From Acidobacteriota bacterium (lineage in GTDB: Bacteria > Acidobacteriota > Terriglobia > Terriglobales > Acidobacteriaceae), in NCBI GenBank assembly GCA_019510535.1, contig JAEKKE010000173.1, positions 1 through 11,522 of the forward strand: a stretch of 11,522 nt of DNA, given 5' to 3'. Under the pieces are notes generated by a model. That model did not search any database. It saw only the letters and a list, made by a program, of their open reading frames with translations, and was not told the origin of the DNA. This document shows, piece after piece, positions 1-5,739 of the stretch. Numbering within the stretch: position 1 is the stretch's first letter; every line of letters starts with the position of its first letter. The position numbers and the translations under genes are program-made.

Positions 1-832
1 GGCTGATCTCGCCGGAGCACTCGGACAGCTCCACGATGTTCTCCAGCGACGCATGACTCATGCAGTCCGGATTCTCGGTGTACTGGGTCACATAAGACGT
101 ATGCTGCAGCCCTTCAAAGACATATCCCTTGCCGGCAAGGGTAGGTAGACCGTGCAAAACCTTGACCAGCTCCTGCACCTGAATGCCCGCAATCACAGAG
201 GAGATGGTCGGTGTCGTCGGTACACGTCCCTGTGGCTGAGCCTCGTGCAGCAAAAGATTGCAAGACATCCTGCGGTTCAGGATCGCCCAGTCGGTCTCGC
301 CAAGTGTGCACTCATAACACGGCGGCTGGTTGGGCAGAAAGACGCGAGCAACACCGTTGATGCCCTCGATCGCGTCATCGATCCATGGCCGGCCGACCTT
401 CCAGGCGGCGCGGTTGATCCAGAGACGGGCCTCACGATTGTCGAGCCCTGCAATGATCAGATCCGCCCACGCGAAGAGGCCGAGACCGCAATCCTGCATC
501 ACATTCGCGGCCAGAGGCAGAACGTTTGCCTCGGGCAACAGATTGCGGTAACCACGCGCAGCCGCATCAGCCTTAGCGCTGCCGACATCGGACGCGCGGA
601 AGAGCACCGACCGGGACAGGTTCGAGGTCTCAATCGAATCAAGATCGACGATGACAATATTGAGGAAGCCGAGCAGCGCCAGGTTCTTGAGGATCTCATT
701 CCCGAGCGCTCCTGCACCGATGACCAGCACACGTGCGGACTGGATCTTCGCCTGATCCCACCATGGAATGAGGCGCAAGCGGCTGAACCGGTCCTCCTCC
801 AGCTCTGTACGTAAGGTGAGGGTCTCGGTCAT
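1..832 (-). CDS. ThiF/MoeB/E1-type Ubl-activating enzyme (3' end outside window)
   Basis: Only the first 277 codons lie in the window; the frame stays open to position 1. The N-terminal half is a Rossmann-type adenylation domain: nucleotide loop GAGALG at residues 39-44, acidic DLD at 63-65, NLSRSVLF at 71-78 (arginine finger R74), K87 and D131. These sit almost exactly where E. coli MoeB has R73, K86 and D130, so the ATP/Ubl-adenylating site looks intact. A CxxC pair (C172, C175) matches the first half of the MoeB zinc site; the second half may be C257 with H260 (NPDCxxH), a Cys-to-His change. C191 in the crossover region is the candidate catalytic cysteine. The family adenylates the C-terminal glycine of beta-grasp proteins. 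The start ATG lies 5 nt after the stop of the Ubl gene, which argues for a dedicated E1 rather than molybdopterin or thiamine synthesis, though MoeB/ThiF roles cannot be excluded without the missing C-terminus. Confidence 0.85.
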   Translation of the reverse strand, partial: MTETLTLRTELEEDRFSRLRLIPWWDQAKIQSARVLVIGAGALGNEILKNLALLGFLNIVIVDLDSIETSNLSRSVLFRASDVGSAKADAAARGYRNLLPEANVLPLAANVMQDCGLGLFAWADLIIAGLDNREARLWINRAAWKVGRPWIDDAIEGINGVARVFLPNQPPCYECTLGETDWAILNRRMSCNLLLHEAQPQGRVPTTPTISSVIAGIQVQELVKVLHGLPTLAGKGYVFEGLQHTSYVTQYTENPDCMSHASLENIVELSECSGEIS

Positions 833-837
833 GGCGT

Positions 838-1107
838 TCAGCCTGCGGTGATCTCCGGCTGCAGCCGCAGAATGTCGCCTTCATTCACACCGGCCTGGGC
901 CAATGTCTGGCTGTCCTGGATCTGGCGGCCGCTGTTCTTATGGTGAAACTTGTAGCTCAGTGGAGCACCATCCGGACCATTGGTCGGAAGCTGGAGCTTC
1001 TGCACCAGCACCGTAACGATTTTGCTGCACGGAGCATCATCAGGTAACTCAGCTGGAACGCGTTTGTTTTCCGTCGAATCGTATACGGTGACGTTGATGT
1101 AAGGCAT
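838..1107 (-). CDS. ubiquitin-like (YukD-type beta-grasp) protein
   Basis: An 89-residue protein that reads as one beta-grasp fold. An N-terminal strand (INVTVYD, residues 4-10) and a helix around 28-39 are followed by the strand and turn LSYKFHHKNSGRQI (50-63). The typical ubiquitin/YukD tail segment follows: DSQTLAQAGVNEGDILRL (65-82). It ends at Ala88-Gly89 directly before the stop, so the C-terminal glycine needed for adenylation is already exposed and no tail has to be removed. An AAGGA Shine-Dalgarno lies about 4 nt upstream of the ATG. The gene sits 27 nt after the serine protease gene and 5 nt before the E1-like gene. Bacterial YukD homologues usually accompany type VII secretion, but no ESX component is visible and the E1 neighbour points to conjugation or activation instead. 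Sulfur-carrier use (ThiS/MoaD-like) is the alternative; the usual GG ending is AG here. Confidence 0.8.
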   Translation of the reverse strand: MPYINVTVYDSTENKRVPAELPDDAPCSKIVTVLVQKLQLPTNGPDGAPLSYKFHHKNSGRQIQDSQTLAQAGVNEGDILRLQPEITAG

Positions 1108-1134
1108 TGCATCCTTCCCCGGGAAGTATCTTCA

Positions 1135-2190
1135 CTACATCTGTTGCTTCGCCTGCAGATCCTTCAAATACTGTTCCAGTCTCTGGCGCCCATTTCCATG
1201 GAACAACCAGAGCGACGGATTGCGCAGCAGCTCGGCACTATTGGCAAAACCGAGATTCTCCGCATTGGCGTCATTGTTGCGGTCAAACTTTGAACTCACA
1301 ACCCCGAGCAGTGCGCCGTGCCCGTCATAGACCGGCCCACCGCTGTTACCTGGGCTGATGGCAGCCGAGATCTGCAGTACGTCGTGATGCAGGCCGGAGA
1401 TGATGCCGCTGCTGAGCGTGTACTTCAAGCCCTCAGGGTGACCGATCACGAAGATCGGCTCGCCGTCCTGCGGCTTGCCGATAGGCTGCGCGAATGCTGC
1501 CGCGCCGGAGTGCCGCTCAACCCAGAGCAGCGCCATGTCGTTCGAAGCACAGGTGGCGATAACGTCGGCTCTGGACCAGAGCCCACCTTCCATGGCAACC
1601 ATCACATGCGGAGCACTTCCACGGGCCGGCGAAGCCGTTTCGCTGACGACATGATTGGCCGTGGCAAAGAGATAGCCATCGGGTCCGGCCTCCAGCAGCA
1701 TGCCCGCACCCAGTGCGGGAGAAGCAGCCTCCCGTCCCCAGAACCGTGCAACCGGCGATACCACCACCACCAGCGGCTTCAACTGAGTGGAGACCTCAGC
1801 ACTGCTGAGCGTTACAGCCGAAGACAGCGATGGGAAGCCAGTCCGTTGGTCAAGGTCCGGCAGACCTGAGTTCACCATCGGCGGCAAAGGAACAAGCGAA
1901 TAGATCGCTACCCCTGCGACCAACGCCAGCAGACTGCTTACCGTCAGCAGCGTTGCCAGCAATGAGACCAGGGCATACCGTGTCCGCGGAGGCTGCGTGC
2001 GAAACGCAATCCGCAGAATGACCGAGATCGCGCATAAAAGGGGAAGAACCGGAACCAGAAGCCACAGACACGCCTTGGCCCAGACGGGGATAGGAGAAGG
2101 CTGTTTTTTAGCCGGAATTTCGGCAGGCGCCAAGACATGCACAGCCAAATCAATGTCTTCAGCGCTGACAGTAATCTTCTCCGAAGACAT
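1135..2190 (-). CDS. membrane-anchored trypsin/HtrA-type serine protease
   Basis: 351 residues. A polar N-terminal segment (1-35) is followed by two hydrophobic helices (about 37-63 and 73-100), then a linker and a chymotrypsin-fold domain (about 135-330). The catalytic triad is visible: H180 in TANHVV, D218 in SNDMALL, and S283 in SPGNSGGPV, the typical HtrA/trypsin oxyanion motif. No PDZ domain follows; the protein ends in a short charged, coiled-coil-like tail (332-351). With an even number of membrane segments, the N-terminus and the protease domain should lie on the same side, probably the cytoplasm. It is the promoter-proximal gene of the operon with the Ubl and E1-like genes. That placement suggests cleavage of Ubl conjugates or of membrane-proximal targets, rather than general DegP-type periplasmic quality control. 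The deconjugation role is inference. A weak GCGAGC-like ribosome site precedes the ATG. Confidence 0.85.
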   Translation of the reverse strand: MSSEKITVSAEDIDLAVHVLAPAEIPAKKQPSPIPVWAKACLWLLVPVLPLLCAISVILRIAFRTQPPRTRYALVSLLATLLTVSSLLALVAGVAIYSLVPLPPMVNSGLPDLDQRTGFPSLSSAVTLSSAEVSTQLKPLVVVVSPVARFWGREAASPALGAGMLLEAGPDGYLFATANHVVSETASPARGSAPHVMVAMEGGLWSRADVIATCASNDMALLWVERHSGAAAFAQPIGKPQDGEPIFVIGHPEGLKYTLSSGIISGLHHDVLQISAAISPGNSGGPVYDGHGALLGVVSSKFDRNNDANAENLGFANSAELLRNPSLWLFHGNGRQRLEQYLKDLQAKQQM

Positions 2191-2221
2191 GCTCGCCCGC
2201 TAGGTTCTCAAGTGTGAGCCA

Positions 2222-2250
2222 GTTATATCCGATTTGGTGGGAGGCGACAA
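2222..2250 (-). promoter_or_regulatory. sigma70-type promoter of the protease-Ubl-E1 operon
   Basis: On the minus strand TTGTCG (2250-2245) and TATAAC (2227-2222) are separated by exactly 17 nt. They match the -35 consensus at 4 of 6 bases and the -10 at 5 of 6. The expected transcription start near 2215 gives a leader of about 25 nt before the ATG at 2190. No operator-like palindrome was recognised around it. Confidence 0.5.
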
Positions 2251-2416
2251 CTGGTTAATTGACGGAAAATCTTACCGTCATGCCGCCTTCGACCATTTCG
2301 CAGATCGCGCGTTACTTAGGTACTAGGCAACGATCGAAGAGCCCGTCGGCAGTTCGCTGTTCAGATCGCATTGATCCGCTTAACTTCCAGCAATACAGAT
2401 GCCCTAGCTGCAGGGT

Positions 2417-2437
2417 TATAGAGCGGGCCTTCAGCCC
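2417..2437. repeat. short palindromic repeat, copy 1
   Basis: The unit TATAGAGC is followed by a 4-bp stem GGGC, loop CTTCA and GCCC. A second copy lies 45 nt away at 2483-2503 with a different but still paired stem. It lies in the 317-bp non-coding stretch 2191-2507, which otherwise holds the operon promoter (2222-2250) and a terminator (2456-2478); nothing else was recognised there. Probably a member of a genome-wide REP-like family. Confidence 0.6.
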
Positions 2438-2455
2438 TGGATCATCCATGCGCCG

Positions 2456-2478
2456 AAAACCTGGGGCGTTGCCCCAGG
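2456..2478 (-). terminator. intrinsic terminator of the oxygenase-alkB operon
   Basis: Read on the minus strand, CCTGGGGC-AAC-GCCCCAGG forms a perfect 8-bp GC-rich stem with a 3-nt loop. TTTT follows immediately (complement of 2456-2459). It starts about 30 nt after the alkB stop codon and is flanked by the two short palindromic repeats. Confidence 0.7.
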
Positions 2479-2482
2479 CTGA

Positions 2483-2503
2483 TATAGAGCGCGCCTTCAG
2501 CGC
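2483..2503. repeat. short palindromic repeat, copy 2
   Basis: The same unit as copy 1: TATAGAGC, then stem GCGC, loop CTTCA, GCGC. Relative to copy 1 both stem arms changed together (GGGC/GCCC to GCGC/GCGC), so pairing is preserved. It ends 5 nt from the alkB stop codon. Confidence 0.6.
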
Positions 2504-2507
2504 TTCT

Positions 2508-3161
2508 TCAGCCCGCTTTCCGAAAGGTGAGGTTGTAGCGAACCGCGCCAAGCTGAGAATGCATTCCATCTCGCAGCGGCGCAATCCCGTGATAACGCAG
2601 CCTTGCAGGTCCTCCCCACACAAGCACATCGCCATGGATCACCTGGATCCGTTGGATCGGGTCTGTTCGCTTCAGTCCGCCAAAGAGAAAGGTCGCAGGC
2701 AAACCCAAGGAGACCGAGACAATCGGTTGCATGTAGTCACGTTCATCCTTGTCCTGATGCAGCGACAGTTTCGAGCCCGGTTCGTACCGGTTGATAAGGC
2801 ATGCGTCCGGCTTAAACTCCGTGAAGCCTGCCTCGTTCGCAGCACTAGTCGCCAGTTCCTTGAACACCGCGGGCATCTCAGGCCAGGGCTCATTCGTCTC
2901 CGGATCGATGTGGTCATAGCGATAGCCGGTGCGATCTGTCACCCATCCCAGCTCACCGCAGTTCGACATCGCGACTGACATGCGGAATCCGCTCGGCGTC
3001 ACCATATTGCGAAATGGCGACTGTTCGGTGACGTGCTTGAGCGCAGCGAGTAATGCATCCTCCCCAGCAAGCGCAAAGCCGGCGAGAACTGCCGTGCCTG
3101 GACCGAGCAGGTCCTTCGGTAGCGGTGCTGCAGGCTGGGTCTGGAAGAGCGAGGGGTTCAT
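2508..3161 (-). CDS. alkB: AlkB, 2-oxoglutarate/Fe(II)-dependent DNA alkylation repair dioxygenase
   Basis: 217 residues, almost the length of E. coli AlkB (216). The enzyme oxidatively removes methyl groups from 1-methyladenine and 3-methylcytosine in DNA, using iron, oxygen and 2-oxoglutarate. The iron ligands are visible as H135 and D137 in LHQDKDE and H191 in RYHGI. The 2-oxoglutarate arginines are R208 and R214 in RYNLTFR, and the family motif NRYEPG lies at 124-129. All are in the spacing of the E. coli enzyme (H131, D133, H187, R204, R210). The start ATG is 11 nt downstream of the stop of another 2-oxoglutarate oxygenase gene and is preceded by GAGAG, so the two are almost certainly co-transcribed. 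An intrinsic terminator follows 30 nt after the stop. No Ada regulator is seen nearby. Confidence 0.95.
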   Translation of the reverse strand: MNPSLFQTQPAAPLPKDLLGPGTAVLAGFALAGEDALLAALKHVTEQSPFRNMVTPSGFRMSVAMSNCGELGWVTDRTGYRYDHIDPETNEPWPEMPAVFKELATSAANEAGFTEFKPDACLINRYEPGSKLSLHQDKDERDYMQPIVSVSLGLPATFLFGGLKRTDPIQRIQVIHGDVLVWGGPARLRYHGIAPLRDGMHSQLGAVRYNLTFRKAG

Positions 3162-3172
3162 GGTTCTCTCTG

Positions 3173-3946
3173 CTACGTGGCGTCATGAAAGATAACGCCG
3201 AGGGTATACCGTTGTCCCGAGCGCAAACGGCTGACCCCATGCCTGAGATTCACCCGGTAACTGCCGCGCGTGCCTTGCACCGGGCGATGGTGAACCGCAA
3301 AAGCAACCGCGTCCCCTTGCCGCAGAGGCACAACTTCAGCCCGGCTCTGCATTCTTGGGCGCTGCTCAGTCAGGACAAACTCGCCGCCGGTAAAGTCCCT
3401 TCCCGGCTCCGACAGCAGAAACGCCACCTGAATCGGAAAGACATGCTCGCCATAGAGATCCTGGTGCAGGCAGTTATAGTCTCCGGCGCCATACTGCAAC
3501 AGTAGTGGTGTGGGTCTCGATTGTCCTGCCTGATGACAGCGCTCGATGAACGCAGCGTGTTCGGCCGGATAGCGGATGTCGATGCCCATCTGTTCGTTCC
3601 AGCCATTTGCAACCCGCACCAGTCTCTCGTAAAGCAACGTGCGCAACCCCTGCAGCAACGCAGGCAGCGGATAGCGAAAGTACTTGTATTCGCCTCGGCC
3701 AAAACCATGCCGCGACATAACGACGCGGCTGCGGAATAACTCATCGCTCCCGTACTGACTTGCTAACGCTTCGCACTCCTGCACTGTGAGGATGTTCTTC
3801 AGCAGGGCATTGCCTGCGTCGTTGAGCTCGTCTGCAATGAGCTTCAAGTCCAGCGACGCGATGCGCGATACCGCGTGTGTTGCGTCTGGCAGCGGCAAGC
3901 CGCCCTTCTGTAAGGCAAGTTCTGCGTTTTCGATGTCCGCTTTCAT
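3173..3946 (-). CDS. 2OG-Fe(II) oxygenase (prolyl-hydroxylase-like, COG3826 type)
   Basis: 257 residues from the chosen ATG at 3946. An in-frame ATG at 4117 would add 57 residues of unrelated low-quality sequence reaching towards the divergent gene, so it was rejected. A helical N-terminal part (1-140) precedes a double-stranded beta-helix core. The metal ligands are H161 and D163 in CLHQDLYGEH and H236 in NLRHGVS, and R246 is a likely 2-oxoglutarate anchor. LLQYGAGDYN (149-158) and FTGGEFVL (185-192) are typical of small bacterial prolyl-4-hydroxylase-like enzymes. It forms an operon with alkB 11 nt downstream. That placement suggests a job in alkylation damage handling, or modification of a protein or RNA under the same stress; the substrate is unknown. 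The 207 bp between this gene and the divergent gene at 4154 must hold both promoters, but none stands out. Confidence 0.85.
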   Translation of the reverse strand: MKADIENAELALQKGGLPLPDATHAVSRIASLDLKLIADELNDAGNALLKNILTVQECEALASQYGSDELFRSRVVMSRHGFGRGEYKYFRYPLPALLQGLRTLLYERLVRVANGWNEQMGIDIRYPAEHAAFIERCHQAGQSRPTPLLLQYGAGDYNCLHQDLYGEHVFPIQVAFLLSEPGRDFTGGEFVLTEQRPRMQSRAEVVPLRQGDAVAFAVHHRPVQGTRGSYRVNLRHGVSRLRSGQRYTLGVIFHDAT

Positions 3947-4153
3947 AGGTGTCTCTCTTCCAGAACCAACGTTATTGAAATGTGTGGAATGGGACACTCC
4001 GATTCTTGCCTTCAAACTTGGGCCATCTGCGATACGTGCGGGCAAAGAACTTTGGCGGCAAGATCCGGGATGTAATCGGCACTCTGTCCGGTTAGCTTTT
4101 GACCTGCAGAGCGACATCTTGTCTCTGCCATCTCAACCCAAAGGAACACAAGT

Positions 4154-4603
4154 ATGTCGAAGGAAGCACAGAACAAGGCTCTCGTGGGACGCTGGTTCAC
4201 GGAGTTCTGGGGACCAACCGTCAACCTCAACGTCGTTGACGAACTTGCGGCTCCGGATATGTTGCTGCAGTATTCACTGCACGAACCCCGCCGCGGCCAC
4301 GACGATATCAAGGCATTCATGACGGGATTCCGTCAGGCCTTCCCGAACCTCAACTTCTGGGGAGCGGCGGATCTCATCGCGGAAGGAGACTACATTGTCG
4401 GACGTTGGGAAGGCGGCGGTACGCACACCGGGCCGGCCTTCAGCGATTTCCTCGCCGGATCATTGCCCGCGAACAGCGGCCTCAAGATGCATTTCACCGG
4501 GACCACCGTTCTCCGCATCAAGGATGGAAAGATCGCCGAGGAGGTTGGCCTGGACGATGGCGTTACCGCGCTCACCCAGTTAGGACTGATTCGAACCATC
4601 TAA
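4154..4603 (+). CDS. SnoaL-like (NTF2-fold) ester cyclase family protein
   Basis: 149 residues, the normal length of single-domain SnoaL-like polyketide cyclase/ester cyclase proteins. Family-like features are NKALVGRWFTEFW near the N-terminus, HEPRRGHDDIKAF (43-55), FPNLNF (64-69) and EGDYIVGRWEGGGTHTG (77-93). The closing strand FTGTTVLRIKDGKIAEE precedes the usual QLG ending. The Trp usually present after IAEE (EEW) is replaced here. The family forms a cone-shaped pocket for a small hydrophobic ligand; most environmental members have no assigned reaction, and no polyketide genes are nearby. AAAGGAA is a good ribosome site about 7 nt before the ATG. It is a single gene with its own terminator, divergent from the oxygenase-alkB operon. 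Confidence 0.85.
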   Translation: MSKEAQNKALVGRWFTEFWGPTVNLNVVDELAAPDMLLQYSLHEPRRGHDDIKAFMTGFRQAFPNLNFWGAADLIAEGDYIVGRWEGGGTHTGPAFSDFLAGSLPANSGLKMHFTGTTVLRIKDGKIAEEVGLDDGVTALTQLGLIRTI

Positions 4604-4640
4604 AGAGAAGCGGCAGCCATAATTCGGCTGCCGTTCTCTT
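4603..4640 (+). terminator. intrinsic terminator after the SnoaL-like gene
   Basis: Immediately after the TAA, AAGAGAAGCGGCAGCC (4603-4618) pairs with GGCTGCCGTTCTCTT (4626-4640) across a 7-nt loop, with one bulged G. The 3' arm itself is T-rich (TTCTCTT), but there is no clean T run. The stem is long and could work in both directions. Confidence 0.55.
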
Positions 4641-4651
4641 CGGTGAACACA

Positions 4652-4918
4652 AGGGTGTGTCATCCAACTCCTGCCGTCAGCGTTGCGAGCGCAAATTAGT
4701 TCAGACGAGGCGGAGGCCGAAGGCTGTGGCGGGTCCACAGTCGAGGTCGACAACGAAGTATGGGCGAATTTGCGCCGCAACCCCAAGGGCCGGGCAGATT
4801 TTCCCGATCTCTTTGTCACTCGTCGTTCCAGTAGGCCAGCTACAGTTCTCTCCTCACTCCTCGATCTCGTAAAAATCTGCTCCCGGCGCTGACTGGCACG
4901 AGTTGGATGACACACCCT
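4652..4918. mobile_element. 267-bp MITE-like element with 31-bp terminal inverted repeats
   Basis: The left end AGGGTGTGTCATCCAACTC (4652-4670) continues to 4682. It is mirrored at the right end (4887-4918) with two mismatches/indels over about 31 bp. Inside are two further nested inverted repeats. GTTGCGAGCGCAAATT (4682-4697) pairs with AATTTGCGCCGCAAC (4767-4781) and encloses CTGTGG-CGGGT-CCACAG (4724-4740). CCGGGCAGATTTT (4790-4802) pairs with AAAAATCTGCTCCCGG (4871-4886). No convincing reading frame lies inside. It fills the gap between the SnoaL terminator and the methyltransferase stop codon, which it touches. Non-autonomous transposable element is the best reading; a structured RNA gene or large bidirectional terminator is possible. 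Confidence 0.65.
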
Positions 4919-5588
4919 AGGCCGCAACAGCCATCGTCTGTGGATTCTTAGAACGGTAGATGCGATAGTCGTAACCCTCTTTCACGAAGGAAAGATACGG
5001 CATGCTGTCCGCAACGCTTGCATAGACGGGGAAATCCATGACGACCCAGACATCGCGGAACGACGACTCCAGCGACCGGCCCAGGTTCTCCAGTACGGTC
5101 CGCATCACCTCTTCGCCGAATGGATTGAACAGGTACACGACCAGCTTTTCGTCGGGGAACTCGAATTCCATCGCATTCACGTTCATACACGTTGCTTCGC
5201 ATAAGCGAGCGCGATCGTCGTTGTGGAGATTCAACCTTGCGAGATCGCTTAGCTCCTTGCGCAGCTCTATTCCGATAGCAGTGCGGAAGGAATACTCCTC
5301 CAGAGCCAGGAGAAGCATGCGTCCCTTACCGCAACCCACATCGATGAAGGTGTACTCCTGCGGATTCGTCACCGGCAGGGCCTGCAGCACACGCCGCGCG
5401 CACTTGGGACGGATCGGGACATAGGTGTGGTTAGTGGTATCGGTTTCCCAGCCCTTGCGAGCCTGGTCGGCGCGGTCAGCCGAAGTATCCGTGCCATGAC
5501 GCCAGTCAAACCACCAGTTCTCAAAATCAGTGTTGAGTTTGATCAGCTGCGGCACGCCCGGGATTTTGCGGATCGCCTGACGGAGCAT
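4917..5588 (-). CDS. class I SAM-dependent methyltransferase
   Basis: 223 residues. An N-terminal segment rich in Trp/Asp (20-58) precedes a Rossmann-like domain. Motif I is FIDVGCGKGRMLLLA (81-95), the acidic residue of motif II is E108 in GIELRKE, and the motif IV-like loop is LFNPFGEEVM (153-162), reminiscent of NPPF-type loops. The C-terminal strands end in YRIYRSKNP. The protein lacks membrane segments and is presumably cytosolic; the substrate is unknown. Protein or small-molecule methylation is as likely as nucleic acid. Its TAG stop (4919-4917) overlaps the edge of the 267-bp inverted-repeat element, so the natural C-terminus may have been altered by the insertion. No Shine-Dalgarno is seen; a TATGAT hexamer ends 9 nt before the ATG, which would fit a leaderless or nearly leaderless transcript, although no matching -35 was found. 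Confidence 0.8.
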   Translation of the reverse strand: MLRQAIRKIPGVPQLIKLNTDFENWWFDWRHGTDTSADRADQARKGWETDTTNHTYVPIRPKCARRVLQALPVTNPQEYTFIDVGCGKGRMLLLALEEYSFRTAIGIELRKELSDLARLNLHNDDRARLCEATCMNVNAMEFEFPDEKLVVYLFNPFGEEVMRTVLENLGRSLESSFRDVWVVMDFPVYASVADSMPYLSFVKEGYDYRIYRSKNPQTMAVAA

Positions 5589-5703
5589 AGTGCCGTGATC
5601 ATAGCAACCGGAAAATCATCCCGACTATGGCAAGAATCTATCTTTGAAGATGGCAGAAATCTCTAGTGTGAATCTTCCATTTCTCTATATGTTGCTTGAG
5701 ATT

Positions 5704-5722
5704 CTGCGCTATAGCGGCGCAG
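5704..5722. other. 6-bp hairpin between dipeptidase and methyltransferase genes
   Basis: CTGCGC-TATAGCG-GCGCAG is a perfect short palindrome 18 nt beyond the dipeptidase stop codon on the minus strand. It lacks a T run, so it is at best a weak terminator or mRNA 3' stabiliser. The rest of 5589-5739 shows nothing recognisable. Confidence 0.3.
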
Positions 5723-5739
5723 CGAAATGACAAACAAAA

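Noticed and set aside
152..814. Plus-strand 220-codon open frame
   Set aside because: It lies antisense to the E1-like gene, whose minus-strand translation carries clear family motifs; the plus-strand protein is low-complexity and unlike any family.
838..2190. Type VII (ESX) secretion locus suggested by the YukD-like protein
   Set aside because: No WXG100, EccC/YukB-type ATPase or other ESX component is present; the E1-like neighbour favours a conjugation system.
2259..2978. Plus-strand 239-codon open frame
   Set aside because: It overlaps alkB on the opposite strand and runs through the palindromic repeats and terminator; it has no recognisable domain.
3947..4117. Upstream extension of the 2OG oxygenase to the ATG at 4117
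   Set aside because: The extra 57 residues look unlike the family, and would put the start within 40 nt of the divergent gene; the ATG at 3946 gives a normal N-terminus.
4099..4127. TTGACC as -35 of the SnoaL-like gene
   Set aside because: No acceptable -10 lies 16-18 nt downstream.
4405..4872. Plus-strand frame running from the SnoaL-like gene into the 267-bp element
   Set aside because: Out of frame with the SnoaL-like gene and crosses its terminator and an inverted-repeat element; composition is that of a shadow frame.
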